Assembly (NCBI GenBank): GCA_963978545.1 | Contig: OZ021724.1 | Span: forward strand, 101,812,023 to 101,876,022 | Direction of reading: 5' to 3' | Length of the DNA: 64,000 nt | Source of the DNA: Linyphia triangularis | Taxonomy: Eukaryota > Arthropoda > Arachnida > Araneae > Linyphiidae | Shown: piece after piece, positions 37,331 to 47,490 of the stretch | Numbering within the stretch: position 1 is the stretch's first letter | How the letters are laid out: each line of letters opens with the position of its first letter | The notes under the pieces: model-generated | What the model saw: the letters and a program-made list of their open reading frames with translations, nothing else | Databases searched by the model: none | What the model was told of the DNA's origin: nothing | Made by a program: the position numbers and the translations under genes

Positions 37331-38608
37331 AACACAAAAAAAACTCCACTTCATAATATGGTGCCGATGAAAAAGGCGTCATCGTCCCCACGACGCGTCA
37401 ATTCATCGAACATCCCGTTGCGAGCGGAAACCACTTGCAACACAAGCACCTGCAGGACAACATTCTGGACAACAAAACACCAACAAGTGGTGCCGTGACA
37501 CCAAGCCCCCTTGCATCGCGTGACGACACACATTACCTTTACTTCCTGCCAGCCAGTGTTAATTGGAGAGAGTGGAAAAGACCTCTAAAACAAAACAAGA
37601 ACTCCTGAAAGAAAGTGGAGGGGACAGGCCATGCTTATTATTATTATTATTATTGATATCTTTTATTTTTATTTTTCATCGGCTCTCTGAATGTACATCG
37701 GCTGCAGCTCTCCTTGCTGTTTCTCAAAAGGTTGGACACTTTGGGTTGGCGGGTCCTCTTGGCAATGACCACCTCGAACAATGGGCAAAGGTGGAAGCCC
37801 ATTTGGGATGCTGTGAGCGCAGTTTCTGGAGGTCTTTTTTTTTTTTTTTTTTTTTGAGGAGTCATTAGGAAAGGTCCGGCCTGAAGAGGTGTCGCGCACG
37901 CAATGCTGTTTCCGGAGTTGCGTTTTTTTCTTCTTAGGGGTTGGGATTTTTCTTTTTGTCTTTGTGATGGTTTTGAGGTTGAGAGTGATTTCGGTACTGG
38001 AGGGGATCTTTGGAGATCCAATACCCGTTTACTTTCTGAAGTTGTCCAATAATATGCAATAATACTCCCTCTCTACCTGTAATTGGTAATTAATTAGCTT
38101 ACTTTAGTCAATAAATATTAGTTTCGAAGTGGTTCCATAGTTTGCTTTTGGAAATTGAATTAATAATGTACCTGAATTAGATAAATACATTTTTGAGTGG
38201 AGTAGCTGGTTTTACTAGAATATATTGTGTTTAGCATATTGAAAGTAACATATAAAAATTAATATTCCTGGAAAATCTTTATATTAAATTTTTAGGTATG
38301 GGTTTCTTTCGTATCAAATTATATATTGTAATGAACAACTTTGTTCACTTTAATACTCATATTCATTCACTTTAATACACATTTGTTCACTTTAATACTC
38401 ATACTCATATAAAAAATTATTATCGTGTTTTAAGAAATGTTGCAACAAACTTACTTTGTTGAACTACGTTTCGTAGGCGCTCGACTACAAAGCTGGATAA
38501 ACTTGAGAATTCATTTGAACTTTTTGTTGAATTTAACTCGAATGTTATTTTAAAAGCAAAAATATATAATTTCAAATCAATTTTAACAACTGCTTTTTTC
38601 CCCCTCAG

Positions 38609-38947
38609 GTTAACCGACCCCTGACGATGAAGAAAGAGGGCATCCAGACCCGAAACCGAAAGCTCTCCTCCAAGAGCAAGAAAAAGAAGGGCTGTTTGGC
38701 CATACCAGAGTGTCTGAAGCCCTTGGACAAGCCTTTCTCCGGTTTCGGTCCCGCTGGCCAACTTGGTCCCATGTCCTCCATGTCTGTCACCATGAACCAC
38801 TACATGCACCAAGGCAACATGCCCATGGGATCGTTCGTTTCCTCTCCCATGCACATGAACACTGCCCCAGGGCTGTCGGGCCTACCCTTGGGCTCAGGGG
38901 GCTTGGGTCTGGCCACTTCTAACAGTATGGTAGGGGCCATGGCTTGA
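38609..38947 (+). CDS. grn: GATA transcription factor, last coding exon
   Basis: The exon opens after a strong pyrimidine tract and CAG, in phase 0, and encodes 112 residues before TGA. The first 27 residues (VNRPLTMKKEGIQTRNRKLS, then a Lys/Ser-rich run) form the basic tail that follows the C-terminal finger; it contributes to DNA binding and nuclear localisation in this family. The rest is rich in Met, Gly, Ser and Pro (MSSMSVTMNHYMHQGNMPMG, then GLSGLPLGSGGLG) with no folded domain, as expected of a transactivation-type C-terminus. The protein ends NSMVGAMA, which resembles the SSMVTAMG-type end I recall for vertebrate GATA2/3 and supports the GATA1/2/3 class. The exon is GC-rich against its surroundings and has no frameshift or internal stop. 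Confidence 0.96.
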   Translation, partial: VNRPLTMKKEGIQTRNRKLSSKSKKKKGCLAIPECLKPLDKPFSGFGPAGQLGPMSSMSVTMNHYMHQGNMPMGSFVSSPMHMNTAPGLSGLPLGSGGLGLATSNSMVGAMA

Positions 38948-41885
38948 CATAGGGCTCCTCCGCAACCGGGCCTCGGTTGTTGGGAAGTGGGCCACCATGA
39001 CAAGGGGTCACTGGCGACATCCTGCGCACAGCTCTGGACGCAGTTCCCGAACTCACTATCGGAACCACTGTCTGACTACGGCAAGGAGTGACGCTCCTGC
39101 CTATTGTGTGTGATTTACCAAAGTGTGTGACATAGACTGATCTGATGACACTTGGAGTGCGTGACCGGGACTTGTAGACGGTCCGCGCCAAAGAGACGAC
39201 AACCATCCCACCAACAACAAGGCTCGGGAGGACTTTGGGCCTGTGTGAAGAGTGTGGAACGCATTGTGGATTTGATCAAAGAGTTCTGTGAAATATATTT
39301 CTGTACATCGTCAATCACGCACAGACGTGGTTCCCAACAATCTGGTGGTTCTGGTGGTTGTCTCAAGCCAAGACCACCAGTTGGTGTCGGCCACATTTGT
39401 GAACGAGACATCCTGCGGACAGTTTTAGAGGATGGATTTTGTGCGTGTGTTTCCCAGGATTAGAAGTTTCATCAATGGAGCTTCCGGGGAAACGTGCTTG
39501 TAGTTGGACTTCTCTCTCTAGAGGAGAAACATTGCCAGAGTCTTTGACAGACTCTTTCGCAGACTATTTTAACTCGGAGATATTTTGTTCTCTCAAGAGA
39601 TATCCTCTGTCATCCATTTCCCAACAGATCGCGGTTTTTTGTTTTTGTTTAGGATCAAAACTGTATTTTCTTTTCGAGAGTTTCTCAGGTCTGAAATGCT
39701 GCGTGTTAATCTACCAGAACTCAACACAATTGGTTTTATTGTTAAATCGCCCTCTGAAGATATTTAATTGGCGGAATCATTTGACCAGTTATAGCGATAA
39801 AGTTACTTCAGTATACATTTTTGTACAACAAAAAAAAATCCAACAATTTGCTTTTATTTTACTGGTTATTTAATAAGATATATTTACTGTAGTATTAATT
39901 AAATAATTAAAATATAAACAGGAATGAAATTATATTTCTAAGTTTTAGGGTTTTATTATAATTCAGTTCCATTTTTGGTCAGGTTTCACATATAAATATT
40001 TTAACAGGTTGTGTTCATTTCCTTCTAAATACAGCCTGACATGAAAATTTATAAGTGGATATTTGAACAAGGATTTGAACATTTATTAAAACATTGAAGA
40101 ACGCAGTATATTTACTAGATAAAAATAATACCTATTATTATAGCATCTAAACCAGAGAATTTTATGTTCGAAACTCGGTATTTTCTTTATTCTTTAGTTA
40201 ATTTTCATGACAGCTTTTGAGAATGTCCAAAATCTGAAAAACTTACCTGATTCAGAGTAAACTTTGTGAATATGATTTTCTGCAATGGAAGGCCACGGGC
40301 TTTCTACAATTGATACAGAGAATAAATATTACTTTTTTTTTTTTTTTCAAAGACTGAACACAAACGAATTATTTACATTTAGAGATAAGAAAAGTTTTTA
40401 TAGCCTCCAATGTGTGTTCTAACCTGCATTGAACTCTGTAAATAGTAATAAGGGGGCTTTTATTCTCGAAGATGTAAATTATGTGCAATCGAATTTATTA
40501 CTTATCTTCAGAAATATGAAATGGTTCAAGTCCAGTCTGGCTAATTTCCGTAAATCAATGTATCGGATATAATAACAATACATTTGTTCTATATTTTTAT
40601 CACTTGTTGTTATTTATTGTATTGATGTTTGTCAATCGGAATTTTCTTTTTTATGTCCAAGAGTTTTAAAACATAACTTTGACAACTAAGCGACCTAAAA
40701 TGAAGAATTTGATATTTAAAAAGTAATAAGAATAAAGACATTACTCTTTTTGCCAGTGATTAATTTATAATGTTATTAATTGAAAAATACAGTGTTAACC
40801 TTGATATAAAGAACTGTCATAAATGAATTTGCTGTAAGATTAATGTTTGAAATTGAAAAATATTTCAGAACTTATAAAGATAGAACTAAAGATTTCAGAT
40901 TTATATATCCGACAATGTTAAATTTATTATATTATAAGTTGAAAAATGCAGTGATAGTCTTGATACAAAGTACTTAATAAACATTTTGTATCCTCTGATA
41001 AATTCAAAACTAACAAAAGCTTTTTTAACGATGCATTTAAGTTTTGATTAGTTAAGTAATTATTCTTAGCTAATCAAATTAAAACTTAACTTACTTAGCT
41101 TAGTTTTAACTTAGCCTTACATGCTAATTTTAAACATCCACCTTTTTAAGAAAGGACAATTATAACTTCCACAATTTTTAGTTTAATACTGCAATTACTG
41201 ATTATTCTAAAATTCATTTTGTTTTAATGTTATTATAGATAAAAATAAGTAGGAATTTATTTGATGAAATTATTTTTTAAAAAAAATAGCATAAAAAAGC
41301 AGTTGTTCATATTATTTATTCTATATGTATGAACTACTGCTCTTTTATATGTGTTAACATTATTCCTTATAATATGAACAATATTGCCTATGAACTAATT
41401 TTATCTTGTTAAGTAAACACTACTAGGAGTAAAAAAAAAGTAGTTTTAACATTGATTTAATTTCTAGATATGTTTACATAACTGCAAATGTAACTGAAAC
41501 TAGCTTAATATTAGTACTTATTTCTCTTTGAAATTAGCCGCTGGACTCAGACCAAAGATTTGCAAATCTAAATTATTATTATTATTATCCAAGCGTCTTT
41601 CTGTGTCTTCAGCAACCTCGGCCATTGTCATCATGATGACCAGTTGATGATGGCAAAGAAAGATGCTGATGTCATAATGCTATTTGGGGGTTCTCTTCAA
41701 CTCTGTCTCATGTTAGACATTTGAATTATCGCATCGTAGCTATGGCTGAGTGTAATTTTCATACTCGTACTGTGCATTAATATATATAAATATATATAGA
41801 GAAAAGTTCCTTCTTAATCGAATACATAATGTTGTACATAAAATCATTTCATCTTGCACCAATAAAATTAAACGGAAGATGGTAT
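38948..41885 (+). other. Probable 3' UTR of the GATA gene
   Basis: Sequence after the TGA stays GC-rich to about 39570 and then becomes AT-rich. It contains none of the repeat families that surround it, and a GC-richer patch returns at about 41600-41760, shortly before the best polyadenylation signal. Short frames at 39115-39470 on both strands are GC-driven and not supported as genes. Alternative AATAAA motifs occur earlier (for example near 40320), so shorter isoforms are possible. The extent is inferred. Confidence 0.6.
41861..41866 (+). terminator. Candidate polyadenylation signal AATAAA
   Basis: AATAAA lies in TTGCACCAATAAAATTAAAC. A GT/T-rich stretch (GGTATTTGCTTGTTGTTACT) starting about 15 bp downstream fits the downstream element. 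It is the last good signal before repeats begin near 41925. Confidence 0.55.
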
Positions 41886-41924
41886 TTGCTTGTTGTTACT
41901 CTTTTATTTTTATACTACACAATT

Positions 41925-42055
41925 ATACACATTGGGACAGGATTACTTGGGGTCACTAAATACGCTGCAATGATGTGTGAACCGGTTTTTCTACGTCATG
42001 ATTAAAACGATGTGTGGCCAACTTAGTGGCCTATCATAGTATCCGTGGTTAGAAA
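41925..42055 (-). repeat. Dispersed repeat R3, copy 2
   Basis: Reverse-complement match to 29363-29505 (AACCACGGATACTAT, CACACATCG, AACCGGTTCACACATCATTG in that reading). It marks the point where repeat-free sequence ends downstream of the gene. Confidence 0.7.
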
Positions 42056-42409
42056 AGTAAAATATTAACTTAAAATGTAAGCTTCAAACCGCTTATTTTT
42101 TTGTCGTTATCAACCCATATTTAAGTTTAACCCTTTGCACTCGTAATTATGCTTTAGAAAGTTAGCAAATAACTCGGATTTTTTTTTTTTTTTATGTTCT
42201 ATCAAGAAGAATTTTTTTGATGGAAATGTGTTCCAATTTAACTTTAAGGTTTACCATCCTTAAATCAAAATTTTATAAATATAGCCCCTGAATACACCCC
42301 TTGACCTAGGATGGGAATATGGCCACATAATACTTTATCTTTCAACGTGTCAAAATAATTTATTGAAACTACTAAGAATACTTAAGTATAGTACACTACA
42401 CCGCATTAA

Positions 42410-43468
42410 CCCTTTGCACTCTGCTGTCCCCTCTCAGGGGACACCTTAATTCTAGCATATCACTCAAATGTGCCCTCTCAGGTGACATTAAAGTTTATTA
42501 GTGATTTCGGAGAATTAACTTTTTCCAGCACAACTTTTTGAGAAATACATGTTTTCCTGAAATTTTCTCTTGAAATGGCACAAGAAATCAAATCAAAATA
42601 TGGTGAAATTACCATGATGTATGAAAAAACATTTGAGCGGGGTTTTGTGTCAAAAGGGAAAGTGAGAAGTGTTGGTTCACGACGGTCCGATCACTTCTCT
42701 GCGCCACTTGAAAGGAGCAATAAGGAGAGTTTGTCGATGGTTGGGTTTGTTGACATTTACTGGCTCAAGGGCTCCCCTGTACGGGGACATACGAGCAGGC
42801 CCTGATCATCGCCTAGGCCCACAAGGCCCAGGCCTTGGGCCCATGATTTTAGGGGGCCCCGAAATTGGATGTAAATCTATACTTTAGTCTCACAAAAGCT
42901 GTGTGAATATCTTTTATTCATAAAAAATATCTTTTTATAAAAATCATTTTGTATTGATCTTGAACCATCTTTAGTTTCCCAGAGTATATTTATTCAAATA
43001 TACCAAACCATCATTTAAATACTTAAAAAACAAACTTTTTTGAAAGATAGAGTGGAAAAAAAATTTAAAGGAAATCTTGATGAATTTATTGTGAGATCAG
43101 CAAATGTCGACTCTGAAGTTGTGAATGATACTGAAGATATTGGGATTTGTATAGTGATAGCGAAATGCAAAGCTATACATAACAAAGTTTTTCCTCTTTT
43201 GATTTATAAATTTGATTGTTAAAATTTTGTGATAAAAAAATAACTTTTAAGAAACAATATTAACATTAATTTATCAACTTTTTCAATATTTAATGTTAAT
43301 TCATTTGACTTGGTGTCAAGCCCATTTCCAATAAATCCCGCATTTGAAAAAGGGGCCCCCGAATGTGTCCGGGCCTTGGGCCCCAAATTGTCATGATCAG
43401 GCCCTGCATACGAGCGTGATGGTAAAACGAGTGATGTCCCCCATACGGGGACATACGAGTGTAAAGGG
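42410..43468. mobile_element. piggyBac-like non-autonomous element with TTAA target
   Basis: TTAA at 42406-42409 is followed by CCCTTTGCACTCTGCTGTCC. The right end, GGGGACATACGAGTGTAAAG ending GGG, is followed by TTAA at 43469-43472. Inverted CCCTTT.../...AAAGGG ends and TTAA on both sides are the signature of the piggyBac superfamily. It is 1059 bp as it stands, of which 619 bp is a nested hAT insertion with its duplication, leaving about 440 bp without a transposase. A similar solo end (TTTAACCCTTTGCACTCGTA) lies at about 42126-42145, and a right-end-like GCGTAAAGGGTTAA near 55657-55670. Confidence 0.88.
42796..43406. mobile_element. hAT-like element nested in the piggyBac-like element
   Basis: Inverted ends CAGGCCCTGATCA (left) and TGATCAGGCCCTG (right) are flanked by the perfect 8-bp duplication CATACGAG at 42788-42795 and 43407-43414, as expected for hAT transposition. 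Subterminal parts are rich in GGCCC/GGGCC (about 42808-42860 and 43350-43385). The AT-rich core has a 60-codon frame (43040-43222) that may be a remnant of a transposase N-terminus, but I cannot identify it. Confidence 0.93.
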
Positions 43469-43499
43469 TTAATACAAAAATATGCGCGCAGATTATCAA

Positions 43500-43584
43500 T
43501 ATTACTAAAAAAAGCTGTGGTTTTCCTGGAACTATAACTTACTGAGTTTACTGAAGGCTCGAGTAATGTTGTCCCTCGGTATAG
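43500..43584 (+). repeat. Dispersed repeat R4, copy 2 (cut by the next element)
   Basis: GTGGTTTTCCTGGAACTATA and CTCGAGTAATGTTGTCCCTCGG align with 37106-37185. Similarity stops where the inverted-repeat array begins at 43585. Confidence 0.5.
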
Positions 43585-44063
43585 TTGCGGTCACTCTTAC
43601 TTAATAATAAGAACCCGTTAGTAAACATGGTAGTTCAATTTTTCAATTGGTTGCGATATGTTCAGAGCCAGTCGCAGCCTTCCTTAACTCTGTTTACATA
43701 TGGGTACTTTATTTCAATCAAGTAAGGAGAGCCTTATTTTATCTCAAGTAAGATGGGTCCTTATTTTCAACTAAGGGTGGCCGCAACTTTAACCCTTACT
43801 TGGTGATAAGAACTCGCATGTAAATACATGTATTCAATTCTTCGATTGGTTATAAAATATTTAGAGCCAATCGCAGCCTTCCTTAACCCTGTTTACATAT
43901 GAGTACTTATTTTCAACTAAAAGTGGCCGCAACTTACAGCCTTACTAGGTAATAAGAACTAGTATGTAAACACACTTATTCAATTCTTCGATTGGTTGCA
44001 AAGGATTCAGAGCACTTAGCGAGTGTTTGTATTAGGGTATTTATCAAGTAAAAGCGACCGCAA
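43585..44063. mobile_element. Inverted-terminus element built of three related units
   Basis: Left end TTGCGGTCACTCTTACTTAA and right end ...TTATCAAGTAAAAGCGACCGCAA are inverted copies. Internally the unit (ACTTGGTGATAAGAAC ... GATTGGTT ... AGCCAATCGCAGCCTTCCTT ... GTTTACATATGAGTACTTAT ... GTGGCCGCAAC) occurs three times head to tail, and each unit has self-complementary ends. It looks like a MITE amplified in place. Superfamily unknown. Confidence 0.75.
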
Positions 44064-44071
44064 GTAACAAG

Positions 44072-44480
44072 GGTAGATTTACTTTAAAATTTTAAAAATG
44101 GTAGATTTACTTTAAAATTTTAAAAATGGTAGATTTACTTTAAAATTTAAAAAATGGTAGATTTACTTTAAAATTTAAAAAATGGTAGATTTACTTTAAA
44201 ATTTAAAAAATGGTAGATTTACTTTAAAATTTTAAAAATGGTAGATTTACTTTAAAATTTTAAAAATGGTAGATTTACTTTAAATTTTAAAAATGGTAGA
44301 TTTACTTTAAAATTTTAAAAATGGTAGATTTATTTTAAAATTTAAAAAATGGTAGATTTACTTTAAAATTTTAAAAATGGTAGATTTACTTTAAAATTTT
44401 AAAAATGGTAGATTTACTTTAAAATTTTAAAAATGGTAGATTTACTTTAAAATTTTAAAAATGGTAGATTTACTTTAAAC
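44072..44480. repeat. 28-bp minisatellite, about 15 units
   Basis: GGTAGATTTACTTTAAAATT followed by TTAAAAAT repeats without spacers from 44072. The last unit starts near 44463 and stops inside the repeat. Units differ mainly by single T/A changes and one 27-bp variant. It directly follows the 479-bp inverted-terminus element. Confidence 0.95.
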
Positions 44481-44856
44481 AAAAAAAGAAAATAAAACAT
44501 ACAGTTTATTTAATATTTTTTTTTTTTTACTATTCAGAGGCATTTACAGTCTGTTGTAAACTACATAGCTTATTGAGACTATGGACAAGATTTACTGAGA
44601 CCATGGAGAAATCATCTTCAAGTAAAATAGTTACAAAATAAAAGAGGTAGTTCCAACTTTAGCAAATCAACCTTTAAAGATTTCAATTTACATGACAGAT
44701 ATTTAAACCTCGTTGAATTCCAATTTTAAAATCTCATTCATAATTTTCATTTGAATGTAAAGTAAACTTCCACTCAACTGCACCCGTCTCTACTGGTGGC
44801 GAAAATTTCAACTTAGTTTTTTTTTCCCTCCTTCATTTCTTCAGATATCATTTTGG

Positions 44857-45036
44857 TTGGTTGGTTGTTTTCAGATTATCTGGCGCCGTCAGCAACACGA
44901 GGGCTATAATGCGCCGAAACATTCGTCATTAGACAAGCCAACATACATTTACAAACACCCATGCCTAACACGGGACTCGAACCCGCAACCTCGTGGTCTA
45001 GAAGCTAGCACGCTAACCACTATACCGTTTGGTCGG
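44857..45036 (-). mobile_element. tRNA-derived SINE, copy 3
   Basis: Full-length 180-bp copy, read on the minus strand from GCCGACCAAACGGTATAGTG to a CCAACCAACC tail. B box GGTTCGAGTCCC is intact. A perfect 15-bp target duplication, CAGATATCATTTTGG, lies at 44842-44856 and 45037-45051, so this is a young insertion. Confidence 0.95.
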
Positions 45037-46599
45037 CAGATATCATTTTGGAGTTATGTCAAGAGTATGTGTACTAAATTTTGGTGGAGTTATGTTGATT
45101 ACAATACGTATCCTCAACAAAGCATCTGCCAATATTTAAAGTACCGTTGGATGATTATGATGAACACTTACACAAATCTGTTTATGATTATGATAAGGAT
45201 AAAAAGTGTAAATGCATTATAATGTAGTGCTTTCACTATATAAAGAAATGCAAAATTTTTATTAGGGCGTTTAATAAAACTTTTTTTCCCAACTGAATCA
45301 AAACAATGTCTCACAAATTTTGTTATACATCAAACAAAGTATGACAAGTAAAGATACCCATTATTTCTAGTAAATTGGAGCATTTTTATTAATTTGCTTA
45401 TTTTTTATTTAAAAGTTAAAATGTATTTTCAACGCCAAATTGTGAAGTATTTTGGAGGTTTAATTCGAAACACTGTGAAACAGCACTCAAATTAGGGAGA
45501 AAATTTGAGTTAAAGAAATAAAAAGAGTTATTCCAAATTTAATATTAAATTTATACCAAACAAAAATTACAATGCCACCATTATTGACATTTAGAAACAG
45601 ATGCCTTTTAAAACAGTTCTCTTTTATTTAAAATAGTGTCCTTTTTTTAAAACATTCCTGCATAAAGAATCCTACTATAACATATTTTCCCCCACAAAAC
45701 AAAATATTATCGGTAGTTTAATTGGTTGATGTTACAAAAACAGTAATAAATTGTTTTAATATTTTTAATAAATTATTTTGGAAAATATAAATATTTCAAA
45801 TGATTATTTTAAAATACGCTATATTACCTGACTGCTTATGATAGTACTTTTGTTATAATACTATGGTAGGTTGTAGAAACGGAGCGTTTGAGCTTTCATT
45901 TCGGATAGTTTTTATGTTGATGTATGTTGTTTTGCACAATAAATGGCAGCATACTGTCAGTTTTTTCTGGTGAGCAACAATATACCCAGACTACATGCAA
46001 GTTTATAAAAGCTTTGTCAATTACTTCTCATAAGAATTTTATTGACAAGTGACAAGATTGCAGAGCAACATTGTTACTTGTCACTAGGTCCAGGAAGGTG
46101 CACTTACTTGTCCCATGGACTTTGAAACTTAAAAATAAAGTGGAGAAAAATATTAAGATTCAGTGGAAATATAAATATGATATAGGTTTAAAAATATGCA
46201 ATGGATATGAAATTTAATACATAAAGGTTAATTAAATTTCATTAAGATAATTGAAAAAATAAGGTTTAAAGAAAAAATTAATCCTCCCTTGCATCCCTTT
46301 GTGCGTCCAATTCAACCCCTCTGAAAATAATTCTGCCGATCCCCATTACAAAGATTTGGTGGAAAAGCTTACGATTTTAATGATTCTTGATTGGCGCAAT
46401 ACATTGTAAACCTTGTAGTAATTTTACTATAAAAAGGTTCGCCTACCCTTTACAGTGTGAACCTTGTTGGAAAGCTGGTCGTGAAAATGTAAAGAAAGGC
46501 TCGTCTACACGTGAACTAAAAAAAAAATTTTTTTTGAAACTCTTATAAAGATTGTATCCTTGTCATCTCCACCTTGCATAATTTTCATTTCAGAGATTT

Positions 46600-47186
46600 T
46601 TACAAGTTGTCATGCCATCACATGTAAATATTAGAGGTAATGAGGTCGCTGATAAATTGGCCAAAGAGGGCAGTGATGAAGTAACGTCCACTGGCTCCAC
46701 TCTTACTTATCAGAAACTTTACTCCAATGAAAAATTTAAACAAAATTTAATCTAGCGAATTCCAGTTGCACACCAATGGTACTCCGGAACATCTCCTGGT
46801 TGGTTGGTTGATTGTTTTCAGATTATCTGGGGCCGTCAGCAACACGAGGGCTATAATGCGCCGAAACATTCGTCATTAGACAAGCCAACTTACATTTACA
46901 AACACCCATGCTTAACTCGGGACGAACATCTCCTGGCACTCTTTTGCAAATCAAACGTGATCGAGGCTCCCAGAATGATTTAGCCAGACTCTTAAGTGGC
47001 CACTTGAAATGTCTGTCATTCGAACATGGCACAAAAATTGTCCCTACTTGTAAAAAATGCTGTGACCTTCCAGCCTCACCGGATCACATTCTGAATTGCG
47101 TCGGACTTTCCATGGCGGACTTAACATCAGATCCCCTTAATATCATCGATTTTCTGGCGGTCTACAACCTTCTGGAGTTGATCTGA
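46600..47186 (+). pseudogene. 3' end of a non-LTR retrotransposon ORF2, split by a SINE
   Basis: The first part (46600-46799) encodes the end of an RNase H domain: MPSHVNIRGNEVADKLAKEG, with the Asp of ADKLA in the position of the last catalytic acid. A premature TAG follows at 46753-46755. A SINE (46800-46923) interrupts it. After the SINE and its duplication the frame resumes and ends at 47186 with a Cys/His tail (CKKCCDLPASPDHILNCVG) of the CxxC...HxxxxC kind found at the C-terminus of such elements. The reverse transcriptase and endonuclease domains are absent, so this is a 5'-truncated dead copy. The tail resembles retroelements I know from orb-weaver spiders; that comparison is from memory. 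Confidence 0.85.
46800..46923 (-). mobile_element. tRNA-derived SINE, copy 4, 5'-truncated
   Basis: Body and tail are present on the minus strand, but the element stops at the start of the B-box region (CCCATGCTTAACTCGGGAC), so the tRNA head is missing. The 13-bp perfect duplication GAACATCTCCTGG at 46787-46799 and 46924-46936 shows a bona fide, 5'-truncated integration into the retrotransposon relic. Confidence 0.95.
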
Positions 47187-47354
47187 CAAATGCCAGATCT
47201 ACTGAGGATAAGCAACAACGCAAGTTGTTGGTTGAAAATTTTAAAAACGTCCCATCGGCAGTTCAATTTTATGAAAAAATAGGTTTAAAGTTACTTTTCT
47301 CCTCTAACATGCAAATGACGATAACGGTTTTTACGAATATGTGGGTTCTACACA
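47154..47354 (+). repeat. Duplicated retrotransposon 3' segment, copy 1 (uninterrupted)
   Basis: The stretch from CTGGCGGTCTACAACCTTCT through TGTTGGTTGAAAATTTTAAA to CGAATATGTGGGTTCT recurs at 47491-48035. Here GGCAGTTCAATTTTATGAAA follows AAAAACGTCCCATC directly, so it is the unoccupied counterpart. Confidence 0.9.
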
Positions 47355-47490
47355 CACAAATGGCCAAAATTGTGACTTTATTCCATAGACATTACATTTT
47401 CCTTGCTTGTGCACGAAATGTAAAAAGCTATATTCGATGGCAGATGCTCAAGGGCAGAGAGCTCTGTGTTAAAGGCACTCGTTTTTTTTC

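Larger units (their letters stand above)
13198..38608 (+). other. 25.4-kb intron of the GATA gene
   Basis: The donor GTGAGT (13198) and the acceptor, with tract TGCTTTTTTCCCCCTCAG (ending 38608), bound a phase-0 intron that joins KLHN to VNRPLT, the expected junction in GATA factors. The intron is filled with repeats and transposon relics listed separately. Stretches with nothing recognised are 13198-16471 (AT-rich, with a GC-rich poly-G/poly-C patch at 14285-14350), 18251-19254, 19840-20680, 20776-21719, 24898-26340, 30485-34312 and 37331-38608. The last has a GC-richer part at about 37370-37950 without a recognisable exon. Confidence 0.9.

Noticed and set aside
37563..38021. Overlapping frames on both strands (101 and 123 codons)
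   Set aside because: Both traverse a long T run and a GC-richer patch; no domain, no splice framing to the last GATA exon.
39115..39873. Frames of 95-144 codons downstream of the GATA stop
   Set aside because: They lie in the probable 3' UTR, overlap on both strands and have no recognised domain.
41030..41110. Short inverted repeat in the 3' UTR (AAGTTTTGATTAG / CTAATCAAATTAAAACTT) as a regulatory stem-loop
   Set aside because: Imperfect and in very AT-rich sequence, where such pairings are common by chance.
44072..44480. CRISPR-like array of 28-bp repeats
   Set aside because: The repeats are directly adjacent, without spacers, and the sequence is eukaryotic; it is a minisatellite.
44857..45222. 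A 121-codon frame (44857-45222) and similar frames at other SINE copies
   Set aside because: They read the minus strand of the tRNA-like head and SINE body into flanking sequence; the shared peptide is the repeat itself.
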